Assembly: GCA_945928585.1 (NCBI GenBank)
Contig: CAMENQ010000168.1
Location: forward strand, 1 to 5,671
Direction: 5' to 3'
Length of the DNA stretch: 5,671 nucleotides
Source: an uncultured Roseburia sp.
Lineage (GTDB): Bacteria; Bacillota; Clostridia; Lachnospirales; Lachnospiraceae
Shown: piece by piece, positions 1 through 4,981 of the stretch
How the letters are laid out: every line of letters starts with the position of its first letter
Position numbering within the stretch: the first letter of the stretch is position 1
Translations under genes and position numbers: made by a program
The notes under the pieces: model-generated
Told to the model about the DNA's origin: nothing
Databases searched by the model: none
What the model saw: the letters and a program-made list of their open reading frames with translations, nothing else

Positions 1-39
1 TTTTAAAAAACATATGATTTTGCCATACAGCTTAACAAT

Positions 40-534
40 ATGATAGATGATTTGACTTATGAAAATCAGGAAATTATTTATTTGTGTATTGGCAGCGACC
101 GTTCTACCGGTGACAGTCTGGGCCCGTTAGTTGGCTACAGGCTGGATGCCTTATCTTCATTTAAGGGGCATGTATACGGAACATTAAAAAATCCTGTACA
201 CGCCGTAAATCTTTCTATGTATCTTGACAAAATTTACAGTATGCACAGGAATCCTTTTATAGTAGCTGTTGATGCTTCCCTTGGCACAAAGAGCCATTTA
301 GGGTATGTAACTCTTTCAGATGCCCCTTTAAAGCCAGGACTTGGCGTAAAGAAGACTCTGCCTTCCGTGGGAAATATTTCCATTACAGGAATCGTGGGTT
401 TTTCCGGTGTTATGGATGCAATGGTTTTACAGACAACCCGTCTTTCAGATGTAATGGATCTTACAAATTATATAACCGGTGGTCTTATAATGGCATCACA
501 TATGCGAAGAAAATCTTTACTGAGTGTTCTTTAA
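40..534 (+). CDS. yyaC: YyaC-like sporulation protein (DUF1256, germination-protease fold), possibly N-terminally truncated
   Basis: This is a 164-residue protein of the YyaC family. The family is related in fold to the germination protease GPR and to hydrogenase maturation proteases, and is conserved in spore formers; its substrate is not established. Visible signatures are a Cys-Ile-Gly-Ser-Asp-Arg-Ser-Thr-Gly-Asp block at residues 16-25, followed by SLGPLVG; GTLKNPVHAVN at 47-57; AVDASLG at 76-82, with an Asp in the position typical of the metal or active site of this fold; and a glycine-rich GLGVKKTLPSVGNISITG block at 100-117. The ATG at 40 has no ribosome site. The in-frame codons before it (7-39) read like the normal N-terminal helix of the family (KTYDFAIQLNN), but a TAA at 4-6 closes the frame. 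Members of the family usually carry a few tens more N-terminal residues. Either the start is internal, or the 5' part is broken or out of frame beside the A6 run. The 3' end overlaps the opposing gene by 18 bases. The family call is firm; the start is not. Confidence 0.85.
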   Translation: MIDDLTYENQEIIYLCIGSDRSTGDSLGPLVGYRLDALSSFKGHVYGTLKNPVHAVNLSMYLDKIYSMHRNPFIVAVDASLGTKSHLGYVTLSDAPLKPGLGVKKTLPSVGNISITGIVGFSGVMDAMVLQTTRLSDVMDLTNYITGGLIMASHMRRKSLLSVL

Positions 535-1608
535 TATGTTTATGGCATCACCTATGGTTTTTGCCCTGCCATCTGCCAGAAGAACCATCATTTTCTCTAA
601 CTTTTCGGTATTCATATTTTCTTCTCCTATATAAGCCGTATAGTTTGTGGAAATATCCAAAGTAACGTTTTTCTGCTGTTCTTCCAGTTCCTTTAGCTTT
701 ATGACAGTTTCATTCTGTTCCTTCTTAAGCTTTTCTATTTTTTCTATATCTCTTGCTGTTATTTCTTCTTCAATATCGGCCTTGGTGGTTCTCTCAAAAT
801 CATTCAGGGCATCATTTTTTCTTGCAACAATATCTCCTATATGCTGTTCCAACTCTTTAATATCATCATCAAAGCTTTCAAGTCCGTATTTTTCATCATC
901 CTTGTCCTTTTTTATGGACTTAATGATACGCTTGATTTTCGACTCATTTTTTATAATGGTAATATGCTGAATTTTTGTTTCCGTAAATGCTTCCTTGTAT
1001 TCTATTCTTGCATATTTGTATCCTAAAATATATAATCCCACAAATATACCTGCAATCAAAATATACTCCAGTACCCTTAAAAGCCAGAATGTATTTGTAA
1101 GCCACACAGCCAGTGTAGGAATGACAATTAAGCCCATTGCTGCTATAATAAGAAATAACAGCTTTTCTTTTGCTGTCTTTGGATAATATAAAATATAAGT
1201 CAGCTTGTTGTCAAAATGCTTCCATACACCCTTCTGACGGAATATGGTTCTTATTTCATCCCTAAGATTTTTATTTTCCTGTATAATCTCTGCGGTTTCT
1301 TCATTTATTCTTGCCTCAACGCCCTTATTTTTTGCCTTTGTTCTGTCATTTCTTGTCTTTTTCAGCCTGTCCTGTGCCTTTGACATTTCCTTATCGAAAT
1401 TTGCCACCACCTGTTCGCGGCGTTTTTTTACTGTATCGTTTATGGTTTCCCTTAAAAGCTTTTCCTCTGCTTCTATATCCTTTGCAAGATTCTGCTTTTT
1501 TATATTTTCCTGCTCTATCTGACTTCTAAGTGAGTTTTGAACTGTCAGCGCTCCCTGAACACTTTTTAAATCATCTATATTTCCATATAAAATATTCTGA
1601 CCTTCCAT
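517..1608 (-). CDS. Membrane-anchored coiled-coil protein of unknown function
   Basis: This 363-residue protein is not recognised as a named family. A charged Glu/Lys/Arg-rich region with heptad character runs over residues about 28-118. It is followed by two hydrophobic helices at about 150-170 and 175-197, separated by a very short turn. A second coiled-coil region covers about 205-318. The layout predicts a membrane hairpin with both long helical arms on the same, presumably cytoplasmic, face. The last 40 residues contain an LLADGRAKTIGDAINIL segment resembling a short C-terminal motif (GRADTxxEAINL-like) that I recall from other Firmicutes coiled-coil proteins. There is no signal peptide and no enzymatic motif. 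The ATG is preceded by AAGGAG at 1619-1624 (10-base spacer) and a second AGGAAG closer in. It is the last gene of the minus-strand run, 23 bases after the PfoR-like gene. A stress or envelope scaffold role is possible but is only a guess. Confidence 0.85.
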   Translation of the reverse strand: MEGQNILYGNIDDLKSVQGALTVQNSLRSQIEQENIKKQNLAKDIEAEEKLLRETINDTVKKRREQVVANFDKEMSKAQDRLKKTRNDRTKAKNKGVEARINEETAEIIQENKNLRDEIRTIFRQKGVWKHFDNKLTYILYYPKTAKEKLLFLIIAAMGLIVIPTLAVWLTNTFWLLRVLEYILIAGIFVGLYILGYKYARIEYKEAFTETKIQHITIIKNESKIKRIIKSIKKDKDDEKYGLESFDDDIKELEQHIGDIVARKNDALNDFERTTKADIEEEITARDIEKIEKLKKEQNETVIKLKELEEQQKNVTLDISTNYTAYIGEENMNTEKLEKMMVLLADGRAKTIGDAINILKNTQ

Positions 1609-1631
1609 TCTTCCTGCTCTCCTTCCCTTTT

Positions 1632-2669
1632 TTATTGTACCTTAATAGCCATATCACCTTTTCTTATCCAGCCTGCTTTTCTCATGCCTTCGGATATGGC
1701 AAGGGTAAGCACTGCCGGAAGCACAAAATGCATAAGTATAATTTCTATCATAGCCACAGGAATGCTTGTACCTGACGCGGTCATTGCGTCATATGCCGCA
1801 AACTGTCCCACCAGTCCGGATGTACCCATTCCTGCACCGACAGGTGTGCTTGTCATCTTTAAAACCGCTGACGATACCGGTCCTAAAATACCACTGGATA
1901 TAATGGGTGGCAGCCATATGACCGGACGCTTCATAATGTTTGGTATCTGGAGCATACTTGTACCAACTCCCTGAGCAATAAGCCCTCCTACCTTATTTTC
2001 CCTGTAGCCTGCCACTGCAAACCCTACCATCTGACAGCAGCAGCCTATGGTTGCTGCGCCTGCTGCAAGTCCCGTAATACCCATTGAAACTCCTATGGCA
2101 GCCGAACTTATAGGAAGCGTAAGAACCATTCCCATTGCAATGGATATAAGTATTCCACCTATTACAGGTGACTTTTCTACGTTTATATTTATAAGATTTC
2201 CCAGCCAGTACATAAATCTGCTTATGTATGGTCCTACAAGAAATCCAACTATGGCTCCTGCGCCTATGGATACAAATGGAGTCACTATAATATCTACCTT
2301 TGTTTTTCCCGATACAAGTCTTCCTATCTCAATAGCTGCATATGCTGCTATAAAGGCTCCTAAAGGTTCCCCTGCTTTTCCCAATGCAATGGCAGGTGTC
2401 AGTGTAGGAAACGCTCCCAGCATACCAGCTACCGCTGCCGATACAGTCACTAACGGACTTTCTTTAAATTTGCTTGCTACACCGACACCGATTCCTGCAC
2501 CTGTAATGGTTTTTGCCACATTTGCCACTGCAGTTATATACCCACCTATCGTTCCTCCCACTAAGGAACCAATCTGTGCAAGAATAGTTCCTATGATAAG
2601 TGTTGAAAACAGTCCTAATGCCATTCCGCTAAGACCGTCTATAAACAGTCTTGAAAAAAATTTTTTCAT
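1632..2669 (-). CDS. PfoR-family / PTS EIIC_2-like membrane protein
   Basis: This 345-residue, highly hydrophobic protein matches the PTS_EIIC_2 / PfoR group. The name comes from the Clostridium perfringens protein reported as a regulator of perfringolysin; the group resembles the membrane IIC part of sugar phosphotransferase systems, but its substrate is unknown. Supporting features are the N-terminus MKKFFSRLFIDGLSGMALGL, many Gly/Ala-rich membrane segments across residues 10-330, a GTSMLQIPNI block at about 236-245 followed by Lys/Arg and WLPP, and a GMGTSGLVGQ loop at about 280-289. The length is normal for the group. Residues 210-212 are three consecutive cysteines. No IIA or IIB domain is fused or encoded in the window, so sugar transport with phosphorylation cannot be inferred. 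AAGGA at 2681-2685 lies 11 bases upstream of the ATG and overlaps the stop codon region of the preceding gene. An in-frame TGA just upstream of the ATG rules out a longer start. Confidence 0.88.
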   Translation of the reverse strand: MKKFFSRLFIDGLSGMALGLFSTLIIGTILAQIGSLVGGTIGGYITAVANVAKTITGAGIGVGVASKFKESPLVTVSAAVAGMLGAFPTLTPAIALGKAGEPLGAFIAAYAAIEIGRLVSGKTKVDIIVTPFVSIGAGAIVGFLVGPYISRFMYWLGNLININVEKSPVIGGILISIAMGMVLTLPISSAAIGVSMGITGLAAGAATIGCCCQMVGFAVAGYRENKVGGLIAQGVGTSMLQIPNIMKRPVIWLPPIISSGILGPVSSAVLKMTSTPVGAGMGTSGLVGQFAAYDAMTASGTSIPVAMIEIILMHFVLPAVLTLAISEGMRKAGWIRKGDMAIKVQ

Positions 2670-2683
2670 ACCAAATCACGTCC

Positions 2684-2959
2684 TTACATACCATCTTCTT
2701 CAATTACCTGTATTTCAAGATAATCAAAGTCAATATCATCTATAAAATTATCCTTATTAAATCTCGTCTTGTCCGTTTTCAAAAAATCATTTACCGTCTT
2801 ATCAAGCCAGATCGGTCTGCTTAAATCAAACTCCACACATATCTTATCAAGTGCATCATATATTTTTCTTGTCCGGTTTATATCGTTTCTGTCATCACAT
2901 ATGACAGTATCTTTAACCATATGATTTTTCTTCCAGATTTTTCCCCAAAGACGAAACAT
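2684..2959 (-). CDS. Conserved small protein of unknown function (91 aa)
   Basis: This small acidic soluble protein begins MFRLWGKIWKKN and contains VICDD, a central DALDKICVEFDLSRPIWLD segment and a strongly acidic end (DFDYLEIQVIEED). I recall similar uncharacterised proteins from Lachnospiraceae and related clostridia but cannot name a family or function. It has no membrane segment, signal peptide or metal-binding cluster; its two cysteines are far apart. The start is the ATG at 2957-2959 because AAGGAAG at 2968-2974 sits 8 bases upstream. A longer reading from the TTG at 2978-2980 would overlap that ribosome site and the end of mtnN. Only one base separates the mtnN stop from this ATG, and 14 bases separate its own stop from the PfoR-like start. 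Translational coupling to mtnN is therefore likely. Confidence 0.82.
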   Translation of the reverse strand: MFRLWGKIWKKNHMVKDTVICDDRNDINRTRKIYDALDKICVEFDLSRPIWLDKTVNDFLKTDKTRFNKDNFIDDIDFDYLEIQVIEEDGM

Positions 2960-2960
2960 A

Positions 2961-3662
2961 TTAAAAGCTTCCTTTCTCAACCATAGCCGCTAAAAGCTTT
3001 ACGGAATTTTCTATTGCCATAGCTTCAAATGTAGGATAATCCATACCTGCGGCTGAATCGTCTGCCTTGTCAGATATGGCTCTTATTATAAGGAATGGAA
3101 TACCATTTAGATATGCAGCATGAGCCACTGCTGCTCCCTCCATCTCCGTACAGTAGCCCTGAAATGTATCCGTCAGCCACTGCTTTTTTGTTTTATCGGA
3201 TATAAACTGGTCTCCGCTTACTACCCTGCCAACAAAAGTATTAATCTGCGGAAGCACTTCCCTGCAGCACTGCTCTGCCAATGATATAAGTTTTTCATCT
3301 CCCGGAAATGAAGATACATCCATACGCGGAATTACTCCTACAGGGTCTCCGAATGCCGATGTATCCATATCATGCTGAAGCGCATCCTTTGACAGTACTA
3401 TATCGCCTATATCTATTTTATCATTTAACGAACCTGCTATTCCCGTATTTATAATGGCATCCACCTTAAAAATATCAGCCAGTATCTGGGCACATATAGC
3501 CGCATTTACCTTTCCTATGCCTGATTTTACTATTACCACAGGCTTTTCATGAAGCTTTCCCTCATAAAACTCCATACCTGCTTTTTTAGTAACCTTTGTA
3601 TCTGAAAGCATAGCTTTAAGCTTGCTTACCTCTTCATCCATTGCTCCTATTATTCCTAACAT
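2961..3662 (-). CDS. mtnN: 5'-methylthioadenosine/S-adenosylhomocysteine nucleosidase
   Basis: This 233-residue cytoplasmic enzyme (MtnN, also called Pfs) hydrolyses the N-glycosidic bond of S-adenosylhomocysteine, methylthioadenosine and 5'-deoxyadenosine, releasing adenine. The N-terminus MLGIIGAMDEEV carries the catalytic glutamate (Glu11, equivalent to Glu12 of E. coli). SGIGKVNAA and INTGIAG form the family's glycine-rich segments. VVSGDQFI and TEMEGAAVAH follow, with substrate-binding Glu175. AISDKAD contains the catalytic Asp198. Length is normal for the family. The start is the ATG at 3660-3662, with GTGAGG at 3669-3674 six bases upstream. A GTG at 3672-3674 would add four residues but lies inside that ribosome site. 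It follows luxS, whose substrate it makes, and is followed after one base by a small conserved gene. Identification is secure. Confidence 0.97.
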   Translation of the reverse strand: MLGIIGAMDEEVSKLKAMLSDTKVTKKAGMEFYEGKLHEKPVVIVKSGIGKVNAAICAQILADIFKVDAIINTGIAGSLNDKIDIGDIVLSKDALQHDMDTSAFGDPVGVIPRMDVSSFPGDEKLISLAEQCCREVLPQINTFVGRVVSGDQFISDKTKKQWLTDTFQGYCTEMEGAAVAHAAYLNGIPFLIIRAISDKADDSAAGMDYPTFEAMAIENSVKLLAAMVEKGSF

Positions 3663-3768
3663 AATAAACCTCACTTCTGATTAATCGTTAATCACTTCAC
3701 ATCTTTTTCATTGTAAATTAATCATATATTTAACTGTAATATATGGTTTTTACATTATATATCTTATT
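3663..3768. promoter_or_regulatory. luxS-mtnN intergenic region with AT-rich palindromes
   Basis: This 106-base gap contains no GC-rich terminator, so transcription from luxS may continue into mtnN. Two symmetrical elements are visible. GATTAA (3679-3684) and TTAATC (3688-3693) are perfect inverted arms around TCG, just upstream of the mtnN ribosome site. CATATAT (3723-3729) and ATATATG (3739-3745) form a second inverted repeat with a 9-base centre. TCACTTC is repeated directly at 3671-3677 and 3692-3698, 21 bases apart, bracketing the first palindrome. A TATAAT on the minus strand (3754-3759) and a TACAAT-like box nearer mtnN could serve as -10 elements, but neither has a convincing -35. A regulator-binding role is inference only. 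Confidence 0.35.
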
Positions 3769-4248
3769 CTACTCCGGATATACAAGCCTTTCATCAGTGA
3801 TATTTGAAAGTACCTCTTTAAGATATTTATCTGCCACATATTTTGCCATATTTAAATTCATATCAAGGTAATTGCCGCAATCCTTCGCTGCCGCACCCGG
3901 AACATCACCTTCAAAATCTCTTATAAACTCAAACATTTCCCTTACCAGTTCCACTACATCCTTTGAGGCGTAGTCTCCTGCCAGAAGCAGATAAAAACCT
4001 GTACGGCATCCCATCGGACCGAAATATACACACTTATCCTTGTAATCCTTATGGTTTCTAAGGAATGTGGCTGCCAGATGCTCTATTGTGTGGACCTCTG
4101 CCGTATTTAAAACAGGCTCAAAATTCGGTCTTGTAACTCTTATGTCAAATGTAGTTATGACTTCGCTTCCTACATGGTCCTTTCTTGAAACATATATGCC
4201 CGGAAGCAGTCTTAAATGGTCTATAGTAAAGCTTGCTATTTTTTCCAT
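3769..4248 (-). CDS. luxS: S-ribosylhomocysteine lyase (AI-2 synthase)
   Basis: This 159-residue metalloenzyme cleaves S-ribosylhomocysteine to homocysteine and 4,5-dihydroxy-2,3-pentanedione, which rearranges to autoinducer 2. The metal site is complete: His53 and His57 in the HTIEH motif and Cys124 in KDCGNY. The catalytic pair is also present: Glu56 in the same motif and Cys81 in [11 protein letters not shown]. Family landmarks SFTIDH, PGIYVSR, FDIR, RPN and [17 protein letters not shown] occur in order. Length matches the family (about 150-170). The start MEKIASF is chosen because GAGAGGA at 4256-4262 is 7 bases upstream; the frame stays open a further 23 codons, but that part is not LuxS-like. 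It sits 136 bases after the TSCPD gene and 106 bases before mtnN, the enzyme that makes its substrate. Confidence 0.97.
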   Translation of the reverse strand: MEKIASFTIDHLRLLPGIYVSRKDHVGSEVITTFDIRVTRPNFEPVLNTAEVHTIEHLAATFLRNHKDYKDKCVYFGPMGCRTGFYLLLAGDYASKDVVELVREMFEFIRDFEGDVPGAAAKDCGNYLDMNLNMAKYVADKYLKEVLSNITDERLVYPE

Positions 4249-4384
4249 ATCTATGTCCTCTCTTTCTATAGTTGTTATTTTTCTTGAAGCTGCAAATGCA
4301 TTATTTACCGCCATCAAAACTTTTTTTAATTACGCCTGCTGCAATGCCTGCCATTTTATTTCGCTTGGTGTAATTCATGTTATT
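4249..4384. other. TSCPD-luxS intergenic spacer
   Basis: This 136-base spacer contains the luxS ribosome site (4256-4262) and a partial copy of the 3' end of the TSCPD gene (see the repeat entry). AATTACGCC (4328-4336) could pair with GGTGTAATT (4367-4375); on the minus-strand transcript the stem has an A-C mismatch and a loop of about 30 bases, so it is weak. No clear promoter or terminator was found. Co-transcription of the two genes is possible but not shown. Confidence 0.5.
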
Positions 4385-4409
4385 TTATTTTGTCTGCTGC
4401 AATGCCTGC
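4336..4409. repeat. Direct repeat pair, 16 bases, in and after the TSCPD gene
   Basis: CTGCTGCAATGCCTGC occurs exactly at 4336-4351 and again at 4394-4409, 58 bases apart. The second copy encodes part of the C-terminal helix of the TSCPD protein (KQALQQ region). The first lies in the non-coding spacer beyond its stop codon. The upstream copy also has GCCTGC at both of its ends (4334-4339 and 4346-4351). This looks like the remnant of a small tandem duplication of the gene end. Confidence 0.6.
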
Positions 4410-4636
4410 TTTAATGCTATCGAAAGCTGGTCAGGACATGATGTTCCCCTTCCGCCGCAGTCTATCCCTGACAGTCTTTTTATTGCCTCATCTGCATCCA
4501 TGCCCTCTACAAGTCTTGCTACACCCTGTGTATTTCCCTGACAGCCTCCTATAAATTTTACTGATTTTACTTTATTATCTTCAATGTCAAACTGAATCTC
4601 CCTTGAACAGACGCCTCTTGTCTTATATACCATCAT
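4385..4636 (-). CDS. TSCPD-domain protein, four-cysteine type (TIGR03905-like)
   Basis: This small 83-residue protein belongs to the TSCPD group. Its namesake motif, Thr-Ser-Cys-Pro-Asp, is at residues 65-69 within DCGGRGTSCPDQL. The four cysteines that define the stand-alone form are present: Cys10 in RGVCSREI, Cys32 in GGCQGNT, Cys60 and Cys67. Related domains occur at the C-terminus of some class II ribonucleotide reductases. For the free-standing protein no reaction is established, and metal or nucleic-acid binding through the cysteines is only inference. A perfect AGGAGG at 4644-4649 is 7 bases from the first of two adjacent ATG codons; the second ATG (4631-4633) is an equally plausible start. 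It is the first gene of the minus-strand group that continues with luxS and mtnN, and is preceded by a highly palindromic leader. Confidence 0.9.
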   Translation of the reverse strand: MMVYKTRGVCSREIQFDIEDNKVKSVKFIGGCQGNTQGVARLVEGMDADEAIKRLSGIDCGGRGTSCPDQLSIALKQALQQTK

Positions 4637-4667
4637 TTTTTATCCTCCTTTTTTATTATCCCATATG

Positions 4668-4748
4668 TAAGCGCCGCACGGCAGCGGCGCTTATAAATTC
4701 GCATTCGCGAATTTCTGGTTGCGTAATTCTACGCTGTTGCCTTAGCAA
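4668..4748 (-). promoter_or_regulatory. Cluster of four adjacent stem-loops in the presumed TSCPD leader
   Basis: Three perfect inverted repeats follow one another. TAAGCGCCGC (4668-4677) pairs with GCGGCGCTTA (4684-4693) around a 6-base loop. AAATTCGC (4695-4702) pairs with GCGAATTT (4707-4714) around ATTC. GCGTA (4721-4725) pairs with TACGC (4730-4734), also around ATTC. A fourth, weaker TTGC/GCAA stem (4737-4740 and 4745-4748) has loop CTTA. None is followed by a T-tract on either strand, so these are not ordinary intrinsic terminators. The first stem is much more G+C-rich than its surroundings. Possible readings are a cis-regulatory leader RNA for the minus-strand gene or a palindromic interspersed repeat. 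The base pairing is directly visible; the function is not. The strand is given for the leader reading; the symmetry itself has no strand. Confidence 0.6.
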
Positions 4749-4754
4749 TTTCCT

Positions 4755-4760
4755 ATTATA
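4755..4760 (-). promoter_or_regulatory. Possible -10 element for the TSCPD-luxS group
   Basis: TATAAT on the minus strand would start transcription just before the palindrome cluster, placing the whole cluster in the 5' leader. The surrounding sequence is very A+T-rich and no good -35 box is found at 16-18 bases, so this is tentative. Confidence 0.3.
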
Positions 4761-4821
4761 TAAAATAAATATATGCAAATATTTTTTATTCAGCCGTAAA
4801 TCAGACTTTACCGCCTGCCGG

Positions 4822-4843
4822 CTGCTATGATACATAATAGCAG
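4822..4843. repeat. Inverted repeat, 7-base arms
   Basis: CTGCTAT (4822-4828) and ATAGCAG (4837-4843) are perfect inverted arms with an 8-base centre, GATACATA. The element lies between the two candidate divergent promoters. No T-tract follows on either strand. It could be an operator or a hairpin, but nothing in the window identifies a regulator. Confidence 0.4.
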
Positions 4844-4872
4844 AATTGTCGCACTTTGTCGATGAATTTTTC

Positions 4873-4899
4873 TTGCAGTTTTAGTACAGAATGTATAAT
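4873..4899 (+). promoter_or_regulatory. Possible promoter of the 4982 membrane-protein gene
   Basis: A consensus TATAAT lies at 4894-4899. The nearest -35-like box is TTGCAG at 4873-4878, with a 15-base spacer that is shorter than usual, so either the promoter is weak or it depends on an activator. It would give a leader of about 75 bases containing the GTGTC/GACAC inverted repeat. Confidence 0.35.
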
Positions 4900-4981
4900 A
4901 TATTTTCTATAAATAATTAAGTGTCTGCAAACATCTGACACGATACATATATTCAGAAAGTGTACAGAAATGAGGGGTAAT

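Larger units (their letters stand above)
4637..4969. other. Divergent intergenic region between TSCPD gene and membrane-protein gene
   Basis: About 330 bases without a supportable gene. From the TSCPD side outward it holds the AGGAGG ribosome site (4644-4649), the palindrome cluster (4668-4748), an A+T-rich stretch with a minus-strand TATAAT (4755-4760), a 7-base-arm inverted repeat (4822-4843), a plus-strand TATAAT (4894-4899) and a short GTGTC/GACAC inverted repeat (4921-4925 and 4937-4941). One plus-strand open frame across 4603-4830 has no ribosome site and no protein-like composition. Confidence 0.6.

Noticed and set aside
647..1529. Several Ser/Phe-rich plus-strand open frames opposite the coiled-coil gene
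   Set aside because: Their composition is the mirror of Glu/Lys-rich codons on the opposite strand, and there are no ribosome sites or recognisable motifs.
1632..2669. Complete sugar phosphotransferase system
   Set aside because: Only a IIC-like membrane protein is present. No IIA or IIB domain, fused or separate, is visible in the window.
2047..2745. 232-residue plus-strand open frame opposite the PfoR-like gene
   Set aside because: It is the complement of a clear membrane-protein gene. Its Pro/Ile/Ala-rich composition is typical of a shadow frame, and there is no ribosome site.
2960..2980. TTG start for the 91-residue gene
   Set aside because: It would place the start inside the mtnN coding end and over the AAGGAAG that fits the ATG at 2959.
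3663..3674. GTG start for mtnN adding four residues
   Set aside because: The GTG is part of the ribosome site serving the ATG at 3662, and family members begin at the MxGIIGAM segment.
4249..4317. Longer LuxS start 23 codons upstream
   Set aside because: The extra residues do not resemble LuxS, and a good ribosome site is placed for MEKIASF at 4248.
4336..4409. CRISPR array
   Set aside because: There are only two copies of a 16-base repeat, one of them inside a coding gene, and no cas genes.
4067..4414. 115-residue plus-strand open frame over luxS
   Set aside because: It lies antisense to a complete, motif-verified luxS gene and has no family resemblance.
4668..4714. Intrinsic terminator for the genes flanking the intergenic region
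   Set aside because: The stems are strong, but no T-tract follows on either strand and no gene reads into them from the plus side.
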